64,000 bases of DNA from Norana najaformis (GCA_964023275.1 OZ029918.1:13416855-13480854), one strand, 5' to 3'; positions 11,121 to 24,069 are shown, counted from the stretch's first letter. Notes: generated from the letters alone by a model not told the origin. Numbers and translations: made by a program.

Positions 11121-13385
11121 TGTGTTGGAACACCAATTTGGTGTGCTTTGATTAAAATGAACCAATTAAAAGACACAATTACACATTGCAATTTCTTATT
11201 AAACTGGTGCTACAGCAATGTTCCTTTGTATCAACACAGCAGAGGCGGCATGGCACAATAGAAATATTATCACTCTTAACAATCACAATTCAATCATCAC
11301 ATCCTGCAGCAGACTAAAGCCACAACTGCCTTATAACACAAAACTGTACCTATAAGCCACATAATATTGCAGCCAGAAATATCATGGACAACACCATGGT
11401 TTCTACATGACCTGACTAGTGCAACTGACCACAAAAATACTGCATAAACTATGAAGCTTACAGAACTCCTTGGCCACAGTAATAAAGAAAACTCCTAGAT
11501 ATCAGTGATATAGAACTTGGTACTTGTACTCAAAAACTATTTTCAAGTTATTGTCATTGCAACCCAAGTATTAGTTCTTGAGTAATCACACAGAAGTATC
11601 CAGTAATTATATTCTTATAGCAGCATATAATTAAAATATGAGCTCATATCTGTTTTAGCCTATCTACTGAAGGTCTAAAGAAAAAAGGGTGCCATAAATC
11701 TTTCATCACATGGCTTCTGATTTCTACTGACAGGCGAGTTAACCTCTGAGAAGAGTGGGTTAAACACCAAGGGATTAGACTAAAAGAGGACTTCAAAGTT
11801 CTCTGCACATGGCCCACACACAGATGACTCTGCAATGCCTGAAAGTGAGCCCAACACCCAGCACCCACCAGCTACATAATACATAATAAATTACATTCCT
11901 TCATATCCTTCTACAGTAGTTCTTCATAAAACTCTTACGTGGACGTCTTGTGTGTTCTCCTCAATTACACGTTCTACTACCCCATATTAATGATACAAGC
12001 TCATACAATGAGTGGGCAATACACTGCAGTCCCATTTACATGCAACCCATTTACATGCGAATCTGCTTAATGCATGCTTGCGGCATGCCTCTCAATTCTA
12101 CCAATTTAACACACGAGATGTGTTAACATGCTATAAAAAGGGAATTTTTGTAGAATCAATATACGAGCTTCATTGGCTAATAATCAGTATCATCATCATT
12201 ATTTTAGAGTCTTTATCAGCTGTAACAACATTCTGTAATACGCGTCAATGGTTGCCGGCAACAGCTGGTTTAAACCCTGCAGGGGGCAGTATCGTTCCAA
12301 AGCAGATAAACTTAATATAGTTGCACATGTCCCTCCTAACCCACAGTTTGTCCACTTCCCAAATGGATAAAGTGATTATACTTAGAAGCAGCTGTAGCTG
12401 AGATATTACACTTGTGCCCTCGCCTGCCATAACCAGTCCAGAAAACACGCCCAGAAGCTTAGCTGCTGCCTAAGCCAAGGTTACAACAGCTGTGTACAAA
12501 TAGGCTTGACAGTCCAAGACAGGGACTTCAGGCTTTTAAATAATGTCTGGAACCAGTAGATGTTAATGTAGTCAAAAATTGTCTGGTATTAAATCACAAC
12601 CACTATAACAGTTAAAGTTAATAGGCAAAATAAGCTATAATGGCTTTTAGTGCCTAAATCTCTCTGTCCAACTGTCAAGTTTTTCAGAAACTGCTCAACC
12701 TTGGTGTAGATATTACTTCTTTTAGTAGCCCATTCCACTGCTCTACAATACCCTGGCTGCAGACGAATTTTCTAATGTCCAATCGCACAAAAAGCAATGT
12801 TACTGATTAGGATGAGGTGACTTCTTAACTCAGTTTCAATCAAGTTTCTCAGTTGTCTTACCTTCCCCATTTCTCTACTCTCAATTTCAAGTTAGTTTAT
12901 AAACAGATCAAATTTAGTGCTCATTCCACAAATGCGACTGTGCCTGAGAAGCCCTCACAAAGTCATAAAAAATCAAAACTGGGCTTGATACTGCACTAGA
13001 TTGGGCTGGAATTGCAGAATAATTAGGTGAAAACTGCATTTTATATCACAAATAGTAAAAATATAAAATTTTAAAAAGGTATGTCTCCTCATGGTTACTT
13101 CTGAGAAATCGCAAGTTAAGGTTTATTATAACTACGACCTTATCCAAGTCACTGTGCCTAGGGTCCTGAATGTTGGACAATATTATGCATCTTTGACACT
13201 GTCATCAATCAAATCCCCAAAAACAAAGTATGCCAAATATTTGAGACTTGGTCATAGACATATCTGCATAATATATGATGCACATGGCTTCAAGTTAGGG
13301 CACTAAAGGGACATGTTAAACTAAGTTTTTGTTGCAGGGCATCGTAATAAAACTGAAAATAAAATACTGAGACAGCAAAACTTAT
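11121..13385. other. Long intergenic stretch, nothing secure
   Basis: Open frames here (for example 11644-11868 minus, 12012-12320 plus) lack homology I can recognise and have no flanking splice signals that would make a gene model. The composition is AT-rich and non-repetitive to the eye. Confidence 0.4.
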
Positions 13386-13388
13386 ATA

Positions 13389-14430
13389 CAGTGGAAAACA
13401 CTTAACATAAAAACGTTTAACATGAAATATTAGTTGTGGACGACAACAGAAGAGATGGGGAGACATGATTCAGCAAGACCTATAGCTCCTCAGATTGAAG
13501 AAAGAAGATACTGAAGACAAAAACAAATGGAAAAGAAGGATTCGTGTGGCTGACCCCTCTCCTAGGAAGGATTAATTCTACCCAGAAGGAAGAAGAAGAA
13601 ATTAGTTAATATGAAAGGATGCTTAGTCTATTCCAGCATCAACGGTTTAAAATGTAAATTTGTTCCCTTATCACAAAACTGGTAACACGATATTAATGCA
13701 ACTGATAACACGATATTAACGCTTACCGGTAACACAAAAATGTTTTGTCCAGTGGTGAAAGTTTCAACACAAAACCGTGAACACAAATGTTGACTTGATT
13801 TCACCATCTGGCTTCACTCATCCAACATGAACAGTCATATTTTGTTTCGCTTTCAGACCAACTTTAGTTTTTGTTACAGTACAAAGAAATATTAGGGATC
13901 ATATCATTGGACATAGTATTACAAGGTCCTAGTAAATACATAATACTCAGAAGTTTTATCAAGACAATTATCAAACGCTAAATAAATGTGAACTAGAACA
14001 AGCATACTAGCTGCTGTTTATTATAATCATAATCTTTGTTATGACTCATGTTTTGAAGCATGGCAAAGACGTCTGCATGATATTTGAACTTTATATAACT
14101 TATTTATTAATTTACTTAACTTATTTATTAACTTTGACTTTAATTTTTAAAGTAGGCCTAGCATCTTTAATTATTTCACAAGTTTATCTTTTGTTAATCT
14201 TTAAATTAATTACCACTTAGAATTAAATGAATCTGTGTAGTTTTTGTGCAGTTTGTTTGAATGCATGCATTCTATTACGGGTGTTATACTCAATAATCAT
14301 TGCAATTACAACTAAAGCTTAGATTAAAAAGCTAATAACTGGAATTAAGAAAAACGTTTAACACGAAACTCAGTTAACATGAACTGTTCAATCTAGTCCT
14401 CCACATTTGACATTAAATGATTTGCACTGT
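13389..14430 (-). mobile_element. MITE copy 3, reverse orientation, with an inserted LINE end
   Basis: The left end, after TA at 13387-13388, reads CAGTGGAAAACACTTAACAT. This is the reverse complement of the right ends at 5802 and 62308. The reverse complement of 14230-14430 aligns with the left part of the other copies (GTTAACATGAACTGTTCA, CTAGTCC, ATTCAAACAAACTGCACAA). The length beyond 0.8 kb is explained by the 13430-13610 insertion. No transposase is seen. Confidence 0.7.
13430..13610 (+). mobile_element. 3' end of an RTE-like LINE inserted in a MITE
   Basis: Translation gives a piece ending like KWKRRIRVADPSPRKD, the closing motif of RTE-type ORFs (..W...I..ADP). It is followed by a GAAGGAAGAAGAAGAA tail. 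The element at 31440-33510 ends in the same kind of GAA tail. Confidence 0.55.
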
Positions 14431-15000
14431 GGATGTAGAGACTTATCGTTTGATAGTTAACACAACAAGGAACACAAATAGCATAGAACTCGTTTCTATG
14501 CATTCATGTCTACTTTCCTTCAGATCATGTTTGTCGCAAATTTAAAGGAGTTTTCTTTGACATGGTCACATATATGATGCAATGTACGAGCAGTGTTTTG
14601 GCTTAATTTAGAAACAAATTGTTTCTGTGCTATTTGCTTCTCATATAGTACTAACCAAACTTAAATTAAAATTTTAAATTATCTATGCTTTAGAAGTTCA
14701 GGAGTATATGCAATAAAACAGATGCACACGCAAAATGGACACAAACATGACAGCTGTGGCATTCTTGGGCTGGGAACCACAAGCAATGCTCACTGTAAAG
14801 AATTTGCAGCATGACTCAGCATTCTTGACCTGAAAAGGTTGCCGACATATTTGGACTGGGCATGCTGCAACACTGGAACATATTCATTTAGGTCAAATAA
14901 AATAACTTTTATGGCAATGATACCCGAAGCACAAGATGCAGATATGTGATTCATTAAAACCTGATTAAATCAAATGTCTGGTCAATTTTTCATTCGATGC
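14431..15000. other. Intergenic stretch
   Basis: Nothing recognised. Confidence 0.4.
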
Positions 15001-15004
15001 TACA

Positions 15005-15560
15005 GTCAGCCTCATTCTCTATTTCATTCTGAAGTCCTTAGACTACTGCAACACTATCTTTGCGGGCGTTCTACAGTTCCAGATATCTCAGCCAAACTGT
15101 GCCATGAAATTTGTGGCCAACTTGTCTGACTTCTCAAATACATTGGGGTATAAAAATTCCTTGGTTTCTGGTAGAGAACAGAGTATCATATTTTTTGGGT
15201 GGGCCTTCACAGTGCAATAGTATGTGTGACCTGCGATATGCCAAAAACATTGAAACATTTTCTTCTTATCTTACTAATATATTTACTAATATCAAACTTT
15301 TTAAGACCATTTGTATAGGCCATCCATGATTCAGAGCATCTCAGATGCATTTAACAGGCATCATCTAAATATCCAGATACTTACTAATGTCCAGTATAAC
15401 ATGCATGCAAATGTGGGCCATATCAACAAGAGAACATACTGTTAGGCATCATGTAATTTGATTCACATTCTTGTTCTAAATCGAATCCTGTATGAACATA
15501 TCAAAACACTAAATATGGTGCCTGCTAAGTACCTCTCCAAAGCACTGCACACATGACTAT
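15005..15560 (+). mobile_element. Decayed CR1/L2-like reverse-transcriptase fragment
   Basis: 15005-15130 translates as ..LKSLDYCNTIFAGV.. followed by ..NCAMKFVANLSD. It resembles the ..SRLDYCNSLL.G......NAAARL.. block after the catalytic core of this LINE type. 15480-15560 gives RILYEHIKTLNMVPAKYLSK, resembling the K.L...P.YL.. block. Stops and frame changes lie between, so it is an old copy. Confidence 0.6.
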
Positions 15561-16432
15561 CTTACCTAAAAATGAACAGTTGGAAAATGAATGCTGAACT
15601 ATATAAATGCTGAACAGTCAAATGCAACAACCCATGCAACAGTCAAATGCAACAACCCATGCAAAGGTCTGTTGGAAGATGTTAGGTGTGATAGAGGGAC
15701 TGCCAGAAGAGGGCTTTAAAACATTAACACTCGTTATGATAATTGAATATAAAGTGCAAAGTGTGACAGAACTAGAGCAAGAGAGCTCTTCAAGTGTTAG
15801 AGTCAGACATAGTTGCCACTAGTAAGAGTTAGCCTGTTAATGTAGGTGTTAGAGAATGGTAATGAAGAATTGGTTAAAAGAAGTGTGTTGACAAACTGTT
15901 TAAGGTCAATAAAACTCGTCAAGCCTTCAACTCATAACTTAAATGGGGACTCGTCTGGTTCAACCCCCCACCATTTCAGTTCAATTTACATAAATGGTGG
16001 CTCGTCCCAAAACTTGTCCGTTTAGCTCGTCCAAAGTTGTCTGAAGAGATGAAGTTCGAAAGATCATCCAAAAAGTTGTCCGAGGAGTCACCTGAATGTT
16101 AGTTTGGAGTTCATCCAACTCATTCATCTGATTCGGCGTTCTGTCCAGCTCAATTCAAATGGTCAATTGCTAAGTTCAGCTTGTCCTTTTGGTCTGGCAT
16201 TCGGATCAATTCGTTTGACTGGTAATATTTTCTTCTTTCTTTCTCCAACATGCCTTGCGCTCCGTCCATCTCAAAGGACTGGTTCAATTACCTCTCCTTA
16301 CCTGGTTTGTCTCATTTGACCACGCATTGACGACCTGTACGAGTATTTCTGCTCGACGGACTGGCTTAGCACGTTGGAATTTGGTGGCCGTCAACACCTT
16401 GGTATGAGAGGTCTCGCGTTTTGGTGGGCCCT

Positions 16433-16553
16433 AAGGCCTTACATTCGCCTTTTGGTTCCTAGAACTTTTGAAGCAGGATAGTGATGTTTCGTAGTTATTG
16501 GGTTGCAGTTACAATTCTGATATGAACAAAAGCAAGCGATGGTGATGCGAGGG
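16433..16553 (+). repeat. Internal ~120 bp direct repeat, copy 1 (partner 16979-17100)
   Basis: From CCTTACATTCGCCTTTTGGT to GATGCGAGGGTGTGAATTT, about 95% identical to 16979-17100. Both copies lie in the internal region of the LTR element. Confidence 0.9.
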
Positions 16554-17661
16554 TGTGAATTTCTGTTCTAGTAGTTTTGGATGATGAGCTCTTGTGGCTT
16601 ATTTTTGGATCAAATTTCATAGCTGTTGGATAGTTAGTCTGCGGGGTGTTTTGCGCATTGCATTGGTTAACCACTCTTATGTATCAAGTTTGTGTTGAGT
16701 TACCACATCATGTTGTGTATATTGGTGTTCTGACAGAACATTCGAGTCTTTTTGACTTTGTGTCACCAGTATCTGGTTTTGTTCTGCCTTGCATGCTGTG
16801 ATAGTCCATTTCACTATTTAATGCTTGTTGCATTTGGTTTTAGCCTTAGCTAGTGTTCCAGTTATGGCTATAGACAGTTGGTTTTCGGTAGGAATGGTTT
16901 GCAGTGTACTAGCTTGGTTCAGATTGCTGGTATGGTATGGAGCTTGTTGGCAGAATTGTTTACTGGATCTTATAAAGCCTTAAATTCGCCTTTTGGTTGC
17001 CAGAACTTTTGAAGCAGGATAGTGATGTTTCATAGTTATTGGGTTGCAGTTACAATTCTGATATGAACAAAAGCAAGCGATGGTGATGCGAGGGTGTGAA
17101 TTTTGTTTATTGGATCTTGGACTGTATAGATGTGTGTGATGGCATGTATTGTTGCTGAAGGATGGTAATCTTGTCTGCGAGTTGTATTATTATTATCAAT
17201 AAATTTCATATGTCTTGCTGTTGAAGTTAGTTAGATTTGTGGGTTTTGGGTTATGCTAAAATTCGTTTTGCTTGAGTGATGTTAAGTCAACTTTCTGAGT
17301 CACAGTTATTAGTTTATATATAAATCCTGCATTAGTAGGTTTGCTACGAACTTGGTATGATTACATATGTAGAGTAGTGGACTCTGCTTAAATTATGTTG
17401 CTTAGTTCTGATGTTGCATACGGTTGGATAGTAGGAAGTGTGTAGTTAATATGTTCAGTCACCGAGTAGGTTCCCTCATGTTTTGGTAACGGTCATCTTT
17501 TGTTATGTACAGGGACACGTGCTAAGGGAATGTTACTTGTGTCTGATAGTGGCATGTGCTGATGCACCTGTCTGTTGGAAGGTGTGTTGGTGTGCTAGAG
17601 AGTGCCAGAAGAGGGTTTTGAAATGTTACCACTCATTATGACTATAAAAGTTTAACAGAAC

Positions 17662-17662
17662 C

Positions 17663-17697
<35 letters not shown>

Positions 17698-17750
17698 GAG
17701 CGAGAGAGAGAGAGAGGCAGAGAGAGAGAGAGACAGAGAGAGAGAGAGAC

Positions 17751-17797
<47 letters not shown>
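17662..17797. repeat. GA/GACA microsatellite within the 3' LTR
   Basis: About 135 bp of AGAG and AGAC repeats occupies the position where the 5' LTR has only AGAGCAAGAGAGCTC (~15774). It therefore expanded in one LTR after, or during, insertion. Confidence 0.9.
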
Positions 17798-17799
<2 letters not shown>

Positions 17800-17966
17800 T
17801 TACAGTTTTAGAGTGTAGAGTCAGACAGAGCTGCCACTAGTCAGAATTAATCCATTACTGTAGGTTTTAGCAAAGGATAAATGAAGACTTGGTTATGAGA
17901 AACATGTTGAAAAGCCGTTTAAAGTCAAATAATACTTGTCAAGTACATATGCCTTCAAATCATAAC

Positions 17967-18330
17967 AATATAAAGGATGGAAGGCTGTTCCAAACAGGCA
18001 ATGTGTTCAAGATGACGTGCAGAAGCACTGCACCTGAATTTCTCCATAGGCAGCATAGATCCCCAATGCACTCCAGGGCAGATACATCCAATAAGGCCCA
18101 CCATAGAAGAAAATTGCACTTTATTCCTCTCTTGATGGGAAGCCAGTTGACTGCATCTCTCCTAATTACAATCCAATATATGACAGAATGACAGAATCTC
18201 AGCAGACTGACCAGTAGTCAGGTGGCACAGTGGAGGATGGAGGTCAGCAGATTCTGAACTTCAGCAGGCCTGCAAGGATGGAACTGCAGTAATCACAAGG
18301 CCCAAGTACCTGCCAAAAGGATGGTACCCG
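17967..18330 (-). mobile_element. Probable CR1/L2-like LINE fragment
   Basis: The minus strand gives ..LPVWNSLPS near 17975-18000 and repeat-like non-coding wording beyond. The signature is short, so the call is weak. Confidence 0.4.
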
Positions 18331-19180
18331 GGTCATAAATACAATACTTGATACTCAGTCAAACAAGCATGTATTAAGCAGATTGCTACATCAGTCATGG
18401 ACTCACAGCTTAATAGCACACAGATGTTAGTTGCCTATGAAGCAGGGGCTCACAGGATGGAAGGTGGTGTCACACAAGCCACAGTTACCAATCAGTGAAG
18501 CATGTAGAATAACAAATTCCTTTGCTCTCTAGGAGTCTAGGAGACAGTAGAAATAGTGTGCTGTTGCAAGAATTGGTGGGCTGAAAGATGTCATGGTCTT
18601 GTTTGTAGGTCAGCTGCTTAACTACCTTTGAATTAGGCCTAAGTTCATATAACGACTGACATGCAGACCGTTCACCGAGTGTTTTATCATGCAGTGATGG
18701 GTAGTCGAGTACCCAGACCGTATTTTACCAAAATTTTGACCTATAGTAAACGTAGTGCATCAAGACGATTGAATGGACAAAGGTCACTAAATGACAAATT
18801 GCACCTCCTCGGCTCAAGGACAGTTAAGACAAGACAAGATAAGACTTTTCTGTACAGAAGCACATCCACATTGCAGAAGATGAAATGCTGATTCCAGTCA
18901 CAAATTATTTTTATCTTGTGACTGTTGATTGATTCATGATTTCAAAATGAATAAGAAAGCCGATTTGATTAGACAGAAAATCAGTCAATAGCAGATCCCT
19001 GACATACAGCAATAAAGTAACATATTTTGAGCTTAGTTAGTCCTTGGATGGACTGCTTTCCACAGAATACCAGGTCCTATGGTATAACTCAACCTGACAT
19101 CCAACCAGGGTTGGCAAATGGACAGGACAGCTGTCCTGTAATGCATCAATCCCATGAATACTCCTCTGAAGAATGTTTAC
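18331..19180. other. Intergenic stretch
   Basis: No gene seen. Confidence 0.4.
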
Positions 19181-19182
19181 AG

Positions 19183-19300
19183 TCGAAGTTCGAAAGATCA
19201 TCCAAAACATTGTCCGAGGAGTTGCCGAATATTAGTTTGGAGTTCGTTCAAATCATTCGTCTGATTGGGCATACTGTCCGGCTTAATCCAAAAGGTGTAA
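19183..19300 (+). mobile_element. Fragment of the LTR element's internal region
   Basis: GAAGTTCGAAAGATCATCCA, TTGTCCGAGGAGT and TTAGTTTGGAGTTC match 16044-16165 in the same order. A second insertion, or a broken piece, of the same family. Confidence 0.8.
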
Positions 19301-21939
19301 AACAGTGTGATACTTTAACATTTAGTTTCTTCAATGAATGAACTTTGTGGGCCTTGTCAGCTCCACTGTAAATCCAGAAGGGTTCAAACACTTGGCAGAA
19401 TAAATGTTAAAAGATTTCAGTCCATTAGTACCCTCTTGTGAACGCAATTATAAAATTCCCTAGCAACTATACTGTATAATATGTCAACGGTGTATAAGGC
19501 AGTGACCATCGGCCCTCATATGCCGAGACTAAGGAATTGAAGGTGCACACATTTCATATTCATACCTGGCTTTCTGGGTCGTCTTAATTGGATTCATGTA
19601 AATTTACAGATTTGTATTAAATTTACTAATACTGCACTAAAGTTCAAGCAACTAACATTCAAAACTTGCAGTAATGCATGTACATTAGTGTGGTCCATGC
19701 TTCCCTGGTAAAAAATGTTTCAGTGCTTGAATACTGAAAGGTACCGAATACGTCCAACATATAAAATAATAGATCAGGTGCAATTAATGTAAATTTGAGA
19801 GTACTTAAAGGTTGTACATGCCCTTGGAAGTTTCACTTAGTATGTCATTTTTCCATCTTTCAGTCATCTAGTTGGTGAATGGAAAGTCTAGCATAGGTGT
19901 GGCTCTCTTGCTAGGATATGTAGAATTTCCATTGACTTAAATATGCTAGATCAATTTTTCAATAATTATAATAATGAAAAATGGAACTGCGAGCCAGTAA
20001 GACAGAGTCCGAGGAGCCAACTTGAGGGATCAAAACCGAGATTGAAATTCTACCCATCACTGTAGAATTGGAGTTAGGCAGTAACAACACATCACAGCTG
20101 ATGAACACAGCAACCCAGAGTTTGAGAATAAGAAAGCAACATTTGTCTAGCAAAATTCCTTTGTCACTGAGTTGGTTGCTGCTGCATTGATCAAACTAGT
20201 CACTTTCAGCAAAGCACCACATGGCTTGGCAGGTACTGCTCAGGGTATAAAAGTCTAGGTCATGAAATTCAAGACTTGTCACCGAGTTAAAGTGTCATTC
20301 GCCATGCAAGGAGATTATACTCAGAAGATTTCGCAAGCACCCTGAAACTTCTATTTTCACCAGATTCTGCATTGGTAGTTCACTGAAACGGTAAACTGTT
20401 GCCTGATATCACTAGCTGCTGGAGGTGGACTGACTTCCTGTTGTTGTTTCTGGTGGTGAAGTAGAGCTACTACTTGGTGTCCAAATATTAACTATGGCAC
20501 TAAGACGGGGATCTACTCTCTGTTGTTTCTGGTATTGGAGTAGAGCAACTATTTGGTGTCCAAATATTAATTACAGTACTGGAGAAGCTCAGGCCACTGC
20601 AGCTGATCTGGCCGAGATAATCAAGTTCAAGGAGCCTGCTATTACTTCTGCAGAGGCAAACCTTCAAGTCTGTTATTTTCTCTAATTTCAGAGATGACTA
20701 CAAAGTACTTCTGGAATTACTAATCATCTTTTTTGGTAGAATTCCATCATGAAGCATTCACTTCATAACTCACGAAACCCTCGTCAATGGACTCGGTGAA
20801 GCACTCACTTCTGAGGCTTGACTTGACATCAGTTAATATGTTAACATCCCACATAGCTATTTTGTTATTGCCAGCACAGAATCATCTTTCAGATTCTGGA
20901 ACTGAAGGATTCATTCCTGCAGTTCTCAACAGAAAGTTTAAATGAAAACAAGCACTATCTTGCTTCACTACAAATTGCGATGGTTGTCAGTGACACGGCC
21001 AAGGACCAGCGAAGTAAATTCAGGACTACAATAAACTCTGACAAACGATGGACAGCAAAATCAGTGTTTAAGTTGTTCAGCAGCACTGTTACAAATTTCC
21101 TGAATTCAAGAATACTGTAGGCTGGACTTGATTATCACTGGCCTAGTTCGCTACATCGGTAAATGTGTATGCCAAGGAGCCTCTATGCACAAAGATTCCC
21201 ATTCGTGTCCCGATCGTGGCTTATTTCAGCGATTTAAATCTCGGGCTAGTACGGTCCATGCATGGGGACCTTAAATGGCGTGGCACCCGTTCAAACAGGC
21301 AGCGGTAGTGAAGTTTCTCACCCAAAAAATTCATTGCAAAATGAGCAGGTTCGAGGCCATATGGTCACTACATAAAACCTATACATTTACATTTATTTGA
21401 ATCAAAAACAGAATAACAATCTGAGCAGTCATTGCACTGAACACTGGCAATAATATGGCTTAGCTCACAACCGGAAAATTTGTCACTGACCTTGCAGATT
21501 GTTGACTACTATTTTATTACCATAATCTAATATTTGATAATTTAAGTTATTAAATTATACTAAAATACATATATTGTTGTTTGTGCATTGATTCTTGCAT
21601 GTTTCTCATATGACAATATAATATCCAATACCCAGAAACCTTTGATCAGCTCTGCAACCCCTAGATATAGTTAAATTTGGCTAAAATTTTCTAAATGTTA
21701 GTTTTTTAAAACAGATGTACTCAAATGGTGAGTTTCAACTTAGAACTTGGAAAAAAATTTTGACCACCCTAGTGTACATAAGTAACCATCCAAATTTGTC
21801 TCGACATCAATTTCACTATTGCCCATATTAGAGGTGCTCCTAATTAAAGCTCATCATGAAAAATCAACCTCCAGGAAATATACAGAATAAAAATGTTTGA
21901 GCTCTTATAAGGACACATCCATACAAGAACAATGATAAT
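19301..21939. other. Intergenic stretch with a short tandem duplication and a palindrome
   Basis: 20437-20497 and 20520-20580 are near-copies (TTGTTTCTGGT...GTCCAAATATTAA), period about 83 bp. At 21259-21277 GGTCCATGCATGGGGACC is a short palindrome, and an A/B-box-like pair (CGGTAGTGAAG, GGTTCGAGGCC) lies at 21300-21360, possibly a degraded SINE. No gene model is supported. Confidence 0.4.
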
Positions 21940-22110
21940 AAATAATCTCAGAACTTTTATAGTGCCACTGTAATAATTTTCAAGGCATAGAGGCAATGGT
22001 CGCTGTTAAGCAAAACTGAAGTAAAAGCCAAATTCCACAGTGAGTTCAGTCAAAAACCCAATGGGGAATCCAAGATTACCCAGCAAAAGCCTATGTTCGA
22101 CCCACACTGC
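21940..22110. repeat. Dispersed LINE-tail-like repeat, diverged copy
   Basis: ACTTTTATAGTGCCACTGTA and GGCAATGGTCGCTGTTAAG correspond to the repeats at 1121-1180 and 28940-29000. Confidence 0.45.
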
Positions 22111-24060
22111 AGTATTAAAGTCAAATAGTATAAACTTCTGCTAATCGAGTATTTTAAAGGACTACATAACCAACAGTTAAGCAAAACTCCAAACCACAAT
22201 CCCTAACTATGGTTTTAACCAGTTTTTACCTATGAAGCATTAGCACAAGCTGAAACTTTTAACCCCTCTAACAGATCTGATCCTACTTAATAAGGCCCAT
22301 AGCAGGGCCCTCTTCTGGGAATTCACAGAGGCCCATTCGTAAGGCACGAAAATGCCTTGCACACTTATTTCGGGGCAGGTGCTGTGGAGTGGAGGAATAC
22401 AACATCACCAAGGTCATTCATCACTTAAGAATTTACATAAAATTGTACGACACATCTAAAAAGCATATGACTGGGTGCTACATAATGATTTGAATGAATG
22501 AATGAATGTTCCAGAGTTAAAAGTTCAAACTGACTAAACTTAGCCTACAACTCCTTAAATTAGCTTTCTTCTTTTTATTCTTCTTTTCTTCCAGAACAGG
22601 AAGAGACCTCTTCTGACTTTCTGTCAGCACAGCAGTTTTATAACAGCGCATGGCTTAAATTTGTTCACACATGACAAAAATACATTCTTTTGGTTCAAAC
22701 TGAATGTACAAAAATTGATATTTTGCAATGTCTGTTCGGAAATTTTTTGTGCCTGCACTTATGCAGTTAGTCTTCGAGTCTCCGCTGAATTTGTATGGTT
22801 TGGGCAACACTGGGTACTCTGTTATCATCACTCATTGGCGACTATGATGCAGATACATAGTCAAGTAAATGTACATCAGTGCCCAGGTGCTACGTGTCAC
22901 CTGTAGCCAAACGCATCTGGAAAACGATTGTTTCGAAAAGGTTCTTTCTATGAATTTATTAGACAACGTGGGCACCTCTGGATGTGTTGATGTTCGATTG
23001 CAAACTTTTGGAATTAAAATCTAATTGTAAAAATTAGAATTTATACAGCATCATAAGTAACATGCTACTTCTATGGTTCTTCACAATGTCAGTGCTCAGC
23101 CTGCAGCAACACCTCATGTAGTGTTCATTTGGCTTGCCATATTTCATCATCTCCTACACAATCATGACCACAGACTAAACGTGCATATGCTGTCAACTGT
23201 GGATTGGAATTTGTCAGTTGGTCTCGGTGTCTGTGCAAGACTGCAACTGTACCTGACCTTTTCCAGCTACACAAACACCATTTGTAAACAGAAAAGTGTC
23301 GGTATGTCAGAAATTTAACACCAGTTAGGCTAGCGAGAACGGCATTTAAAGGGTGCTGTAGAAATGCCCTGATACATAACAGTATAAACATACTCATTTA
23401 TGATAGCAGCAGGGCAAATGTATACTTATTGTCAAAGTATTGGCCCGTTATTGCTGTATTTGTGGTCCAACCTTCAATGTCCTGTGAATGTACCAATTCA
23501 CTGTCAAGGTTTGACATTGTCAAACATGAGGTAATGTTGTCAAGATGTTGGATTACTGCTGTATTTACATTTCATCTTGGAATAACTTTAATATAGTGTT
23601 TTAGTAGACTACTTTATTTGGCAAATAGTTTTAATTAAGAGACGTGATAAATCTTCACACACTGACAGCACTAGTCCTGGCGAACCTATGGTAAAATCAG
23701 TGAATGTCAATTACCATTGTATCTGAATTTGTGAAAAAAACTGTATTATTTTGCCAAATGGTAAAAGTCATGCTGGTCGTTGCCTCACACAACTCAGTTT
23801 GGAGGTCAATCATGTGCACAGTTTATTCCATAAGTATTGTACATTCTAACAGCTTTTGTGTCCGAGTCTGCATTCCCGACTAATTTTTCAATTGTACTTT
23901 GGATTTTGTGTGGTTTTGAAAGGCATTGGCACACCTATCATTGAAGAACTGTCATTTTTAATGTAACCATTTGTCAATATGTTTACCCATTCCTGTTTGC
24001 ACAATGTTCTGTTTGGACAACTAGGTCACTCTGCAGTGCTGGGTGACCTAGTTATCCCAC
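22111..24060. other. Intergenic stretch
   Basis: Only short unconvincing ORFs. A short GAAT microsatellite lies near 22490-22508 and a pyrimidine-rich run near 22560-22595. Confidence 0.4.
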
Positions 24061-24069
24061 CTACCCGAA

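Larger units (their letters stand above)
15670..17966 (+). mobile_element. Non-autonomous LTR retroelement (~2.3 kb)
   Basis: Two related terminal repeats flank 1.6 kb without open frames. The 5' LTR (15670-15943) and 3' LTR (17573-17966) both begin TGTTGGAAG and share GCCAGAAGAGGG, TCAGACA, GCCACTAGT and the closing CTTCAA.TCATAAC. A TATA-like motif (TATAAAAG at ~17643) and AATAAA (~15909) lie inside the LTRs. Directly after the 5' LTR is TGGGGACTCGTCTGG (15944), with a second, similar TGGTGGCTCGTCC at 15995. These resemble the tRNA-Pro type primer-binding site. No gag or pol is present, so it would depend on another element. The ends and target duplication are not sharply defined. Confidence 0.65.

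Noticed and set aside
11644..11868. 74-codon minus-strand ORF
   Set aside because: Checked for LINE C-terminal motifs and found none convincing; no splice context.
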